From Gigaspora rosea (Eukaryota > Glomeromycota > Glomeromycetes > Diversisporales > Gigasporaceae), in NCBI GenBank assembly GCA_003550325.1, contig QKWP01000254.1, positions 281,370 to 345,369 of the forward strand: a DNA stretch of 64,000 bases, written 5' to 3'. Within the stretch, counting starts at the first letter, position 1; the number at the start of each line of letters is the position of its first letter. A program made the position numbers and the translations under genes. Positions 35,310 to 47,606 of the stretch are shown piece after piece. Under the pieces are notes generated by a model. The model was not told the DNA's origin. It did no database searches and saw nothing but the letters and a program-made list of their open reading frames with translations.

Positions 35310-35590
35310 TACAAGAGTTACCTGATAAAGAGATAGCACCAGCAAATAGTCTTATCTCACTTATGCGATATTCGAAAGGTCCAAACAAGGATGATATAAT
35401 TTCATCATACTTACAACAAAAAATGCATAATCATCTTGTTCAAACCCTTTATAAACATCATAATATACACAAATTCTTAAAGGAAGGTTGCAAAAAGAAA
35501 ATAAAAAACTTAATCGAAAGAAACAGATACTTATTAATTTGCAGATGCAAATTGTTCATCATGCATGTTGCGAAATTGATTCTCTTTTGA
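35310..35590 (+). other. Unassigned ORF fragment at an assembly gap
   Basis: The first 110 bp after the N at 35309 are identical to 38813-38922, which lead into the N at 38923. The encoded fragment (LPDKEIAPANSLISLMRYSK..) continues into a Lys-rich stretch here. I do not recognise it. Because identical sequence sits at both contig ends, order and orientation of 35310-38922 may be wrong. Confidence 0.4.
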
Positions 35591-35753
35591 TAGGCTGCTA
35601 TCATGCGCTCTTTCGTTTTATGTCTGTATTCCTGCTAAATTTGGTATATTAGTAATCACGGCATAAAATCCAATTTAGTAAATTTATACTTATCCCCCTT
35701 GTATATACTGAAATTTTTGAAACCAGAATTACTCATGTGATCGTTGCTTCAGT

Positions 35754-36027
35754 TAGGGTGTTCAGGATTATGCAAAGCATAAATTGCACATAATTTACCA
35801 AATTTTCGCATCTCGGATGCTTCACATAATCAAGCAAAAAAAGCATTCTAGTCATGTTCATGAATTGTGATTGGTAAATGAGTGATTTGAAGAAGATTCC
35901 GAAAGATCACGTGAATTATTGAAATCGCATAATCGAAAAATTTATATATAAAATCGCATAATTCACACCCATCGCATAATTGACCTCATCGCATATCTTA
36001 TCGCATCGCATAATCCTGGACACTCTA
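35754..36027. mobile_element. 274-bp hAT MITE
   Basis: Perfect 8-bp target duplication GCTTCAGT (35746-35753, 36028-36035). Termini TAGGGTGTTCAGGATTATGC and complement of TAGAGTGTCCAGGATTATGC. The word CGCATAAT(C) is repeated about eight times in the right half. Confidence 0.92.
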
Positions 36028-36099
36028 GCTTCAGTCTCTTGAATGGAATGCATGACATAACAATCATGCATTTTGATTGGTTACTTACCTACTGCAGCA

Positions 36100-36860
36100 T
36101 AAAAAAAATTTGCACTCAGCAAATTTTTGAACCCGGCTGGACATGGAAACTAGTTAATTTATTAATTTTATTTGTATCGCCTTAGGAATATATACGAACG
36201 AACTTAATAAATACTCGATCCGAAGTTTTTCCGTACTCGAATAAAAATAAATTAAACCATTATATTAATATCATTATAATAGGAAGATATGCGAAAGAAA
36301 TTATCAATAACCAAATTATTACATATTCTGCATTATTCCTTGGAATTCTTCTGTACTCGAATAGAAAATTGAACATTATATATATATTAAATTAATATCA
36401 CTTAAATATCATTAAATAAATAACGATTACATTAAAATAATGTACCTTTTGCTTGGACAATGCACAAATCTGATTGTCACATGATTATCAGGGTTTGGTA
36501 TTGTTCTTTGATTTTCTTTCATACTTGAGCATTATATGCATTCTATTGCACGTTCCTTTGATCTTTTTTCTGTATTTGGTTAAAATTTTAATGTTGTATG
36601 CATTATATACGTAGTATAATACTATAATATATTTAGGTAAAAGATAATTAGGAAGATATACAAACAAACTTAATAATTACTTGATCCGAAGTTCTTCTGA
36701 ACTTGAATAAAAATAAATTAAAATAATATATTAATATCACTATAATATCATTTAAAAATTACTTCATTAGGCGATACAAATAAAATAAACTGGTTTATAT
36801 AACATTCAAAAAATTTTTGGACCCGGCCGCCCGGAGGTTTTTTTTATATATGCAAAATTT
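36100..36860. repeat. Cluster of diverged repeats around TTTGTATCGCC inverted ends
   Basis: Left ATTTTATTTGTATCGCCTTA (about 36166) and right GGCGATACAAATAAAATAAA (about 36773) are inverted; a segment AATACTCGATCCGAAGTTTT-like occurs directly at about 36210 and 36680, and a third part at 36346. Outside them, AAATTTTTGAACCCGGCTGG (36121) recurs directly at 36812 and near 58345. An old transposon family is likely but its ends are unclear. Confidence 0.45.
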
Positions 36861-36869
36861 TTTATGAGT

Positions 36870-37980
36870 AATAGTTAAATTAGTCGGGACAACTATGTTG
36901 TAAAAAAAACATGATATGATGATTGCCAGCTAACTACTTTATTTTAATGCCCTTAAACAACTTTTTAAAATTGTGACATGTAAATTTGCCAAATTTCTTT
37001 TGTCCACATTAGATAAAAATAAATCATAAGATTAATAAAAAATGGCGAGTATATTAGCAAATATTATGATTCACTGAAGATTTAAATAATTCTAGATTTT
37101 TTCATTTTTTGTCAAATTTTTCTACTGATAATCACTGTTTTTTCTCAACAATTCTTGTTTGCACGTAGTTTTATATCGATCTACTAACCAATAAAATCAT
37201 AGTTATATCCGAAATGTTAAAACCAAGTTATTATGCTTTAACGTTTTTGATTGGTTATACAGATCATGATCAAAATGCTAAGGGTAAACGAAAATATGAA
37301 CGAATGGAACGAAAAATCGATGTGATCAAGAATGCCATCACAAATTCATTTAACAATTGTTTAATCACGATAGTACCAAATCAACCTTAATCACGTATCC
37401 GATATCAGTTAGTCCATCAAGAATAACGTTCTGAGTATACGTATGAAGCGAATAAGAAAGTAAAATTCTACGTACATGATTAATAAGACTTCACAAGTTA
37501 TAAGTTATATACTTATTGCGTCTTTTTAACTGTATAACCTTACAGATCAAGATGATGGTGAATATTGTCTATTTTCCAGTCTAAGATTTGAATGGTATTA
37601 CTAGTTATATGCCATTTACTGGCTAGCAAAAGTGATTGGCAAAAAGTTTAGATACAGTACTAGAATGCATGGTATACTATATAGTCAAAATTTCTTTATT
37701 TTTTAAATAATCGATGATTTTTTTAAGTGATTATTAATTGATGAATATGTAATATATATTTTATTTGTTATATATAAAACTGGGCTTCACTTTTTTAGAT
37801 GCATGAGTTGCTAATTTTTTCTTTGCTGGAAAATTTTACCACTAAGCAATTTATACACATAATCTTTACAAAGTTACGAGATTTTTTTTTGTTACTAATT
37901 GGAAAACAACTTTTTTTTAAATAAGCAAATTTTTATTTAAATTACCTGAATAAAATTGACCAAACTGGCAATTCTTTTTA
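36870..37980. other. AT-rich intergenic DNA
   Basis: I see no gene, element end or tandem repeat that I can support in this stretch. Confidence 0.4.
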
Positions 37981-37987
37981 ATTCTTT

Positions 37988-38278
37988 CAACCCTATGAAA
38001 AAAGATTTTCAGAAAAACATGGAAGCTGAATGCAGAAACATACGTAAAAATATGTAAAAAAAATACATAAAATGTACACTTTCCGTGTTTTTGAACAGAA
38101 AAATACACTGTATTTTGAAACATGGAAAAGGACATTCTGTGTTTTAGAAACCATGGAAAATACTGTGTATTTCCTGTCCAAAAACACAGAAAGTGTACAT
38201 TTTACATATTTTTTACATATTTTTACATATGTTTCCGTGTTCAGTTTCAATGTTTTTCTAAAAATTTTTTTCATAGGG
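37988..38278. mobile_element. ~290-bp fold-back element
   Basis: CCCTATGAAAAAA at both inverted ends; arms of about 120 bp (GAAACATAxGTAAAAATATG, AAAATGTACACTTTCxGTGT). Overlapping open frames on both strands across it arise from the palindrome. Confidence 0.8.
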
Positions 38279-38331
38279 CAATTAAAATAAAAATTTTGCT
38301 TCGTAGCTTTGTTTTTCAGGACTTAATACTT

Positions 38332-38556
38332 GTGACAAATTAAAATGAAATTGGATTAAAATGAAATTTTTTTATTTTTTAAGCAAAATTTTAAAATTTT
38401 TTAGGGAACATTTTTGGGGGGATTATTTTAGCATTAGGGTTAGGGTTTAGGGTTAGAGTTATTAATAAACGAGTATATGTGGGTTTTATAAGCTTTAAAG
38501 GTGAGCAAGAGAGGTTCCCAGTTTCATTTTAATCTGATTTCATTTTAATCTGCCAC
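38332..38556. mobile_element. 7-bp-duplication MITE, copy 2
   Basis: Target duplication AATACTT (38325-38331, 38557-38563). Ends GTGACAAATTAAAATGAAAT and complement of GTGGCAGATTAAAATGAAAT. The inner part has GGGTTAGGGTTTAGGGTTAG, a telomere-like word of about three repeats. Related in opposite orientation to 61289-61497. Confidence 0.8.
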
Positions 38557-38929
38557 AATACTTACCTGTGCAAAATTTGGACTCGAATCAATCAGTTTTG
38601 AAGGCTGTGCATTTAAATAAAGCTTCAAGCTTGTGTATTAAGAATAATGGGGATTTACAAATCATATAATGCCAGTTCCAATTAAAAAATGCAACCAAAA
38701 TACGTCTTAAAAACATTGAAAAAGTAAAAGTCTGATGAAGATAAATTGGTATCTGCTATCAAAAAGTCATCTGTCAGTAAAGAATTGCAACAGATTGATT
38801 TAATTTCAAAAATACAAGAGTTACCTGATAAAGAGATAGCACCAGCAAATAGTCTTATCTCACTTATGCGATATTCGAAAGGTCCAAACAAGGATGATAT
38901 AATTTCATCATACTTACAACAANGACGAA

Positions 38930-39903
38930 GCACATAATCGGCTAATAAACATGGCAAAGTTAATTCAACAAAATTATGGCCCACATCTAATAACATCCAA
39001 TATTTACTTGTCGCTTCATATTAAACAATGTTGCCTAGATTATAGTCCGGCATATGCATAATGGTGCTATTCTTTTGAAAGGATGAATGGTTTGTTAGGA
39101 TCTTATCCAACTAGTAATCGATCCATTGAACCTGAACTTATGTGCATTTTAATGAAAAATGCACAAGTAGGATATAGAATAAATTCGGTCAATAATGACA
39201 AAACTAAATTACTATTTGACAAAATTCTTTCACTTTTAGATAAAAAAGTGTGTGGAAGTTTAAAGATGACAAAAAATTTTGAAAGTGAGGATTTAATAGC
39301 ATATATGGATATGGCAGATAAAATAACTATTGGTAGTGATATCATGGGAACAGAAAGATATCCTGGAGAAATGCTTAGACCAAGAAATGAGAATATAAAT
39401 CTTCCTGATAATATTTATCAAATTTTAGGAGAATATTATTCTACACTATATAATTTCGATACAGATGATATGATGGCACCATCAATTGATCAAGTAATTA
39501 CACAATTTGGAAGATTAAAAATAGGAGCAGAAATATATGGATCAAAGAATGCCGTTAGATATAGAAGTCGATTATATATTAGAGCAAAGTTCCTTGCTTA
39601 TCATGACAATTCTCAAGATATATATCCTGGACAAATACAATACTTTTTTCAACATAAATTTAATAATGAAACTCTAGCTTATGTCCGATAGTATATGCAC
39701 ATTCCTCAAAACGATTTGTCTTATCATTATAGTCGAATAATGATACACGTTGTGATATAAAAATTTGGCGAGAAAAATTTTATGAAGAAGCAAGAGATTG
39801 TATACTTCCTATACAGAGGATATTAGAACGATTTATCCCTTCTTCATATAGATTTCAATCTGGCAATAATGTACAAAAAAATATTAGTAGTAATTCCTAC
39901 AAA
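38930..39903 (+). pseudogene. Tnp2/DUF4218-type transposase C-terminal remnant
   Basis: From the gap at 38923 the plus frame reads DEAHNRLINMAKLIQQNYGP, CCLDYSPAYA, a TAA, then WCYSFERMNGLLGSYPTSNR and, further on, GRLKIGAEIYGSKNAVRYRS, IYPGQIQYFFQHKF. A TAG at 39689-39691 follows LAYVR, and after a frameshift the tail EEARDCILPIQRILERFIPS is recognisable (about 39785-39850) to a TAA at about 39905. The F-E-R-x-N-G-x-L-G motif and the tail belong to the CACTA/Plavaka-like Tnp2 family known from fungi. The catalytic N-terminal half is absent (gap). Confidence 0.75.
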
Positions 39904-39909
39904 TAAACG

Positions 39910-41000
39910 ATTTAATATATAATTAGACCGATAGTTTATTGATTAATATATAATTAATAAATATATAACATATTATTAATAAATATTTGTATAAATTAGT
40001 GCTTTGATCCGCAATCTGACTAATTCGAATTGATCTGACAATTCGGATAAAACACAGATATCCTTATCCGTCAATTTTAAATGGATAGATCCGTAATATA
40101 TTTTGGATTAAGGATAAGGATTAAATCCTTAATGGTCTAACACATGAATGTAAATAATAATTCTGATTGGTCAATGCTAACAGAGATTCGATTATGATTA
40201 TCAATTTTATTATACGTAGCATACTACAGAATTAACATACAATCTACTTTACTTTTATTATATGTAGCATACTACTGAATTACCTATATTACTGTATTAG
40301 AAATGTGGAATTTTTTTTAGATACTTAGCAAACTCCCTTTTCGGTATCAGCAATTTTGAGGTTCTGGTTGTCATTAAAATAAGACTAATCTAATTAAACA
40401 ATTTTTCTCTTTTATTTGCAGTATTAATTAAAGTTAAATCGCCCGTTATACAATTATATAAATAAACTTTAAGAAAATTAATAGAATTTTGGAAAGTCTA
40501 GTTTGATAAAAATAATAGTAAAAATTATTTTTTTCTTTTAAAAATTCTATCTATATATAGCGTAAATTTGATTTAAAAATATCAAATTTTAATTGTAGTA
40601 CAATTTTACAGTTCTAGCTGTTTAGACGAAATCGTATACATTTGCCTTTGAATCGGCATTTAATAATTACATATATTAAAACATGGTATATTCGAAAGAA
40701 TGGCTCAAAATATTATTCATAAAGGTTACTTTAAGTTTTACGATTCCCTGTTCATAAGCCAATCGGTAAAGGACGTAATGTAATTATATTTATTTAATAT
40801 ATAAAATTTTGACTAATTTATATGATTTATACAGATAAAACTTCTATCTGGATTAGAATCGTCCGTACTTCACTTTTCATCCCAGCAAAATAAGAATAAA
40901 TATAATTACCGGAGATTTCGTGATTATTTCAAGTACTGTACCATATATATATATATATATATTTTTTTTTTATCTATTAAAACAGTTTTACTTGATATTT
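39910..41000. other. AT-rich intergenic DNA
   Basis: No gene or clear element. A TATATA run lies at 40948-40966. Confidence 0.4.
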
Positions 41001-42867
41001 TAATATCATTCATGCTTCGTTATTCCACTCTGGTGCAAAAACTTGCATTGTATTCATATTTCTTTTTAAAAACAACATTTTATCTACTAAGGCCGGATCT
41101 AAGCTTGTTTTTTTAGAGCTAATCAAATTTCCAGTAGCTGAAAATAATCTTTTGCTAGAAACTGATGTAGCTAGTATTGCAAGGTATTTTCGGGCTATTC
41201 TTGCAAGTTTTGAAAAATTTTTTACGTGCATTTTCCACCAACCTAAAGGATCGTCAGTATTTGGTGCTGATGGTAATAATAGATATTTTGAAATTTCATC
41301 AAGAGCCTGCGAATATGATACTGATTTATCTTTCTTTTTCTTTTTAGTTGCCGTTGCTGAAGATACTCTTTGTGAGATCGCATTGAAGATTCTGTGTTAG
41401 ATGAAATTGGATGGATTGATATTTCAGGTGTTGGTTCTTCTAATTCATTAAATTCATCATAAAGTCTTTGAATAATTAGTTGTTTCTCAGAATTATCTTC
41501 TAGAAAATCTAAGCTTTTATTACGTGGATCTAGCAAAGCTGCCATCAAACCAAGATCGTTTGGATCATTCCAATAATTGATAAGTGCATCATAAATATTT
41601 TTTTTTAATTTGTTCTAAAATACCTGTTGTATCCAATGGATTTTTAATCGAAATTTTTTTTTGTAACGTTACTTATAATGTCATCATCATTAAAATCAAT
41701 AAGCTGCATGTCTTCATCATCCGATTCAAATATGGTAGCCTCGTCCAAAAACAGATCATTATTTGGAGGAATTTCACACGCTAAATCAAAGATCATTCCC
41801 TTAATAGTTGGAATAACTTTGCTTAACGTTACATACGTATTTCCTGAAAATTACCGGGTTGCTTCCTCGAATGGCATCAACAAGTCGATAAGTTGGTCCA
41901 ATAGTTCCCATTCATCTTCCGAGAGAAGTATCCTTTTTAACTTTGTCCTATCTTTTTTTATTTCCCGATCTTGTGAAGTATATAAATTCGTTTGAAGTTG
42001 AATTATAGCATTCTTTTAAAAAAAAAGCCGATTCCAAGAATAATACAAGGAGTTCCAACGGGTGGACATGTATTGAATACAGCGCAAAATATCCGAATAG
42101 CCAAGTTTCTTTTGTACCTCCTCTAATCGCTCTATCTGTTTTTGATATTGAAAGAACTGAATTAGTCTTTTTGTACGTGCACCCAAGATTTCTGCTAGTA
42201 CTAGTCCCTTTCCAATTGCCAACTGAAGGGTATGTGCCGAACATGAAAGGCACTTGATTTTTTCACATCCTTGTTTTTGAATTAATAAGGGAATAGCTAA
42301 AACCATATTACATCCATTGTCAGTAGTAATCGATGTTATACGATTCTCAAGATTCCAGGTTTCGATATACTTATAAAGTTCTTCAGAAATAGCTCAACTA
42401 GTATGTGGTGAGGGAACGTACTTATTTTCCAACATTATATCCTTAATTTCAAAAGTTGGAGTCCAAGTGGCAGTAATTTCTAAATACCCGTGTCTAGCTT
42501 TACTGGACCAAAAGTCTGCTATAAGTGAAATGTTTTCTACTCTTTGGGTAAGAAGGTTCTGTAAGTTCTCCTGGTTATAATCGTAACTCTTGGCAATCAT
42601 CGTTCTGATTTTTTTTTCTCCCGAAATAACAAAGGAAGGATCGAATTCGGACATTTTTTCTTTATACGCTTTATTAGTGACTGTAGAGAGGGGTTGGTTT
42701 GAATGCAATATCCATTTAAGAAGCACTTCTTCGTGTCTTTTTTGAATATGCTGAGGATGAGGTTTAACTTTCCGTACAAATTCGGTAATTTTAGAATCTC
42801 GTGGCTAATAAAAAATTAATATTTTTTAAAGTCTTTATTAATTAGACCATACCGTACTAGTGATAGG

Positions 42868-43525
42868 TTTCATACATGCGCATGATTCATCAATCGTGCA
42901 CATTAATGCACATTCATGCGCATGTTTCGGAATCATGCGCATGATTCTGAAACATTTGTATGAATGCGCATTAATGCGCACGATTAAGGGTAGAGTCCAA
43001 TGTTGATCATTTTCATATCAAATTGATGTATGAAAAAAATTTACATAAGTATTACAAAAATGCCACATATAAAAATTTTTTAAATTGCAATCAATTTTAA
43101 TCAAAAATTGATGGCGCATAGATCAAATCCTTCTTTTTATAGTAGTGAAACTTTAAACGCTTGTACTATTTATTTAAAAAAACCTATATTTATATATTAT
43201 AAAGTTCTCTGTGGTGACCCCAAATTCTCTGTGGTAACACAAAATCGATGATCCTGATTGGTTTATATCATATGATTTTTGTAACCAATTTGTAATACCC
43301 AATCTTTAAACATGTGTTTCTCTGTGAGGATTTAACCAATTTTAATAATTTACTACTGTTAGAATCAGAAAAACCTATTCTACAATTTTTTTTAGAAATT
43401 AAAGTAGTTTACTTAATATAATATTTTTTAATTTTAAAAAGAAAAAAATTTTACCATTTGTTTTATATATAATTTGCAAATAGTGTACTCTACCCTTAAG
43501 AAATCATGCGCATGCATGAAATCCA
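42868..43525. mobile_element. Fold-back MITE in the hAT intron, itself interrupted
   Basis: Arms TTTCATACATGCGCATGATT (42869) and the complement near 43525 run about 75 bp to a perfect central palindrome GAATCATGCGCATGATTC (42931-42948). Sequence is rich in TGCGCA. A TTAA-flanked element (42988-43495) interrupts the right arm. All lies in intron 2 of the hAT gene, so splicing could tolerate it. Confidence 0.75.
42988..43495. mobile_element. 508-bp TTAA-targeting MITE
   Basis: TTAA at 42984-42987 and 43496-43499; termini GGGTAGAGT and complement. A TTAA duplication points to piggyBac or Kolobok; GGG-starting ends leave the choice open. Confidence 0.75.
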
Positions 43526-44099
43526 TCTCTAATTCGGTTATAAAAACCAATTTGCCAAGTTTGTACGGCCTTATGTATTTAATTTTTCTAATACATACCT
43601 TTTTTAAAATTTCTTTATCATCCTGTGAAACAATCCCGTGGCTATCTCTAAGGTGTGTAATGAGGTTGCCCGTTGAGCTTCCTATATTCTTGTATTTTTG
43701 GCCACATTTTAGACTACTTTTTTTATTCACAACTTTGCATACCTGGAATTCCTCACTATCAATAACTTTTTTTTCAAAATAGTCCCGAGTAAACGATGGA
43801 TGTTTACGTTTATACGGCCTTTTATTTTCGGTTTTTTTGGCTAAAACAAAAATTATAAGAATGAATTGTTGGTTATTTAGATTCCATATATTAATTTATC
43901 ACCTTTATTTTTGTTTTTCAAAGGGGTAGAAAAATTAGGACTCATTTGAATGTTTGGTCTAATATTTGTTGATGAAAAGGCTTCTGTTGAGGTTTCTAAG
44001 CCTTCCGCAACTCCATAGTTAAAATCTCCAAGATAATCATCAAAATCATCATCCATCATCTCGTAGGATTCCATCATCTCATAAGGGTCCATTATTGTT

Positions 44100-45370
44100 T
44101 TTCACACAAGATATTTTAATGGTTTATTCATAAAAAAAGTTTATCAACTTTATAGATCTCATCCCTTATATTCAGCAAATTGGTTATAACTGCTATATAA
44201 GCATCATAATCCCTATATCAAGATTACAAGATGATTAATTAATAAAACACTGATTTATATGTGGATAAGCAGAAACGAAGTTTCCACTAATCCCCAATGG
44301 ATCAGGATATTATTATTACTAATGTCCACATGCGCATTATTTCGCCATCTTTTTGAACCTGATATTTCTAGAATAATGCGCATTCGCGCTTTCATATTGC
44401 AGTCTAAAACCTGTTATTGATCAATTAATCCATCAATGCATTAATTAACCAAGTCTTTTGCAGATTTGGATAATCTAAATGGAATAATCGACTTTGTTGT
44501 TGATTGTCACAAAATTGGGGTTAAAAGAACAAAATTAGATATTTATTTTATAATAATTAATTTTTACTGATATGCCGAAGTTAGCTTTAGAAATTGAAGT
44601 TGAAGTAGGTAAGTATAAAGCATTTATAAATAATTAAAAGCAGCTAAGAAAGATAGTTTTTATTGTAATAATTAAGCGCATTTGAATTCTATTTATTAAA
44701 AGCTAGATAGTAATTATAATCAACTATTAGATGCGTATTTAAAATTAGATATAAATTTAGCAGATAAGTTTAATAGCATATATTTTATACTAAATTACAT
44801 TGTAAAATTTATTAATCGAAGTCTATATTATTTCAGGCTATATATTACTAATCGAGTTATTTAAAAGAAGTTTTATCGAATGTGATACGGTATCTCAGAC
44901 ACTCATGGGCGCTATTTTTCGAACATGTATAAAAAGAATTACTCGATTTTACTTGATTTAGCGTTGAATGTATAAATTAAAATAAAGTTTATTTTAAATT
45001 TAGTTTTAATCGTGCATATTGATAAAAAAATATATTTGTAAGTTATTTGAGAATCAAGCAGGTTGCTTAACTGGAAAATTAACACTATTCATATATATTT
45101 AAAGCAACCGTGAGAATTTTAATCAATTGTACTGGTCTTGCCAATATAAGTGCATATTGGTACCATGTATGCAATTTGAATTTACTAATTTAATTTAGAT
45201 TTAACCCAATTCGAATTTCAACCGAATTTATCACAAAGAATCCGAATTTAATTCGAATGGTGTTTAAAATTTAGGATCGAAGCACTAGTATAAATCATAT
45301 ATTATCAAAATAATTTATTATGAGTAAATAACTGAATTACGTCCTATTTTTATAAACTGGTCGATTACTA
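44100..45370. other. AT-rich intergenic DNA
   Basis: No supported gene. Around 44325-44395 there are ATGCGCATTATTTCGCC / AATAATGCGCATTCGCG words related to the fold-back family at 42868-43525. Confidence 0.4.
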
Positions 45371-45375
45371 AAATC

Positions 45376-45945
45376 AGTAAAATATCTTCTATTAATATAT
45401 ATAATTAGAAATATAACAGAAAACAAAAATAGAAAAATAAATTAATCAACCAAATATCGGCTTAAATTTAGTTTAAAAAAATAAATTAATAGGATCTGTT
45501 AAATATCTTTGCATAATGTATAATATTATAAAAATATTGTTATATATCATTGCCTATCTGTCTAAATTAAAGATTAATAGAGATAATTAATAAATTTAGT
45601 AAAATATCTTCTATTAATATATATAATCAGAAATATATCAGAAAACAAAAATAGAAAAATAAATCAATCAACCAAATATCGGCTTAAATTTAGTTTAAAA
45701 AAATAAATTAATAGGATCTGTTAAATATCTTTGCATAATGTATAATATTATAAAAATATTGTTATATATCATTGCCTATCTGTCTAAATTAAAGATTAAT
45801 AGAGATAATTAATAAATTTAGTAAAATATCTTCTATTAATATATATAATCAAAAATATATCAGAAAACAAAAATAAAAAAATAAATCAATCAATCAAATA
45901 TCGGCTTAAATTTAGTTTAAAAAAATAAATTAATAGAATCAGTAA
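45376..45945 (+). repeat. 222-bp tandem repeat, about 2.6 copies
   Basis: Copies start at 45376, 45598 and 45820 (AGTAAAATATCTTCTATTAA). The first two are almost identical; the third breaks off near 45945 with more changes. Confidence 0.9.
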
Positions 45946-46326
45946 TATATCATTAATAAGTATATAATATCACTAATTTATCGTTATATATCAACGTAAA
46001 ATAATAAAATATTAGCATAAATTTTGATTATAATTAGCGGTTTAACTACTCAGTATTATATCTTCTTATAATAGTTATTTATTAGAATATCAGTTTATAT
46101 CGTAAGCCGATATTTAGTTGTTATATCAACCTTAATAATATCGGCCTTTTTTTGGTTTATATTTTAAAAAATTAATATGTCGACAAGATATCGGATAGCA
46201 GATATTTATATGGTTATATTAATTAGTCGAATATCTTTTACCCGATTTTATAATGTTTGGTTTGTTACATATTGCCTATAATCTTCTCAATATCGGCCTA
46301 TCATATTAAAAAATTTCGACCAGTGT

Positions 46327-46464
46327 AATGTACCCAACCGATTGACAGGAAACGGTTACTGGAACACAGGTCTTATTTTTCAAAAGCATCGCTAGTAGGA
46401 TTTGAACCCTAGACCTGCCACTTGGGGAGTGACAACTTACCAACTTCTCTAAGTTGCCACACTC
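46327..46464 (-). mobile_element. Head-only copy D of the SINE-like family
   Basis: Minus strand: GAGTGTGGCAACTTAGAGAA, B box GGGTTCAAATCC (about 46403-46414), ending GGTTGGGTACATTA. Similarity to copies A, B and E stops there. The body and poly(A) are absent, and I see no target duplication. Confidence 0.75.
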
Positions 46465-46659
46465 TTATTAATAAAAATTTTAATACCAAAATAAAATAAT
46501 CTAATATCAAGTTTGTGACCAACCCATCTAAAACATACCTAACCCATCTAACTTTTTTGAAAGGTAAGTAAAACTATGCCATTTTAATATTAGCTTTTGT
46601 AATTAGCTATTTTGTTTAAATAAAAAACTTTTAATTATATTTTATAAGCTACTAACTCA

Positions 46660-47510
46660 AAATATGATTTTTTATAGTATTTATATGGTTATAGTTTGTG
46701 ATTCTACTAGATTTTATTGTACTATATGTACACAATCTTCTAAAGGGTTTAAAAATCATGCAGGCTTACAACTAGGGTGTGCAATGGGCCGGGCTGAACC
46801 CGATAATTTGCGGGTTGGGCTGGGCTTGGGCCGGGCCTGGGCCTAAATTTTCAGGCCCATAAATTAATTGGGCTGGGCTCGGGCTGGGCTTGTAAAAATG
46901 GGTTGAGCTTGGACCGGGTTAAACCCGGTAATTTATATAGATTGAGCCTTGTTCAGGCCAAACCCGGGCCTAGATTTTTAGTTCTACAATGAATTGGGTT
47001 GGGCCCAGGTTGGGCTCATAATTCAACAGGTTGGGTTTAGGCATAGTCAAACCTGGCCCAACCTAGGCCATATTACACCCTACTTACAACAACATAAAAT
47101 TTAAGTATTCAACATACAATTTATTACCAAATCCATTCAACAAATACCAGAATCGGAACTTTGTCATTTAAAAGATGCCATAATTGAAGAATTACAAAAA
47201 AAACTCGAGAACCATTATTGTGCTATTGAAAAACAAGTATTTTCATTACATTGTAGTGAAAATGCTTTTGTTGGTTTATTTGGTGCTTATATTACGCGTT
47301 ATTTATCTTGTGGTTCTTTTTATTTTTGTAATTTCCAAGAAGAAAATGCAGTTGAAACTATTTTATTTATTTATTTTATTTTTTATTTTTTATATTATAT
47401 ATTTAGCTTTATTAGAGTTATTAAAGTGGAATACGAAATTCAGAATAGACACAAAGGTGGTGTTGCAAGTAATAGTTGTTTAATATCAGAGTGTTGCCAT
47501 GATACGTTGA
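46660..47510 (+). pseudogene. C2H2-finger protein gene remnant, split by a hAT MITE
   Basis: The frame before the MITE encodes STRFYCTICTQSSKGFKNHA + G-L-Q; removing the element and one duplication copy continues Q-H-K-I, completing a C-x2-C...H-x4-H-type finger. A TAA follows, then PESELCHLKDAIIEELQKKL, NHYCAIEKQVFSLHCSENAF and VGLFGAYITRYLSCGSF, and after an AT-rich stretch VEYEIQNRHKGGVASN. The combination of a single C2H2 finger and this region recalls a multi-copy glomeromycotan family (memory, moderate trust). Function unknown. Confidence 0.5.
46773..47082. mobile_element. 310-bp GC-rich hAT MITE
   Basis: Perfect 8-bp duplication CTTACAAC (46765-46772, 47083-47090); ends TAGGGTGTGCAAT and complement of TAGGGTGTAATAT. 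The interior repeats GGGCTGGGCTTGGGCC-like words, making it by far the most GC-rich element of this size in the window. Confidence 0.92.
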
Positions 47511-47606
47511 GAATTTTTTACAGTGTATATCGATATATGAATATGATGTATTTTTATTTTAATAATAAAATAAATAAATACAATTATATAAAAAAAGAAT
47601 TAATAT

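Larger units (their letters stand above)
41010..44092 (-). pseudogene. BED-finger hAT transposase, three exons, frameshifted
   Basis: Exons: 44092-43903, 43840-43599 and 42804-41010; GT..AG introns with matching phases. Exon 1 is acidic (MDPYEMMESYEMMDDDFDDY). Exon 2 holds the BED-type finger (VCKVVNKKSSLKC..THLRDSH). Exon 3 carries the hAT RNase-H-like core: SLIADFWSSKARHGYL, ITTDNGCNM, CSAHTLQLAIGKGL, MSTRWNS, LLDPRNKSLDFL, and the dimerisation region ATSVSSKRLFSATGN. A TGA at about 42395 and frameshifts in A runs near 42010 and 41600 and near 41385 inactivate it. Terminal inverted repeats of the element were not found. Confidence 0.88.

Noticed and set aside
38435-38460. Telomeric or subtelomeric repeat (GGGTTAGGG words; also near 12845, 57795, 61390 and 62260)
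   Set aside because: Only two to three repeats each, and most lie inside recognisable MITEs.
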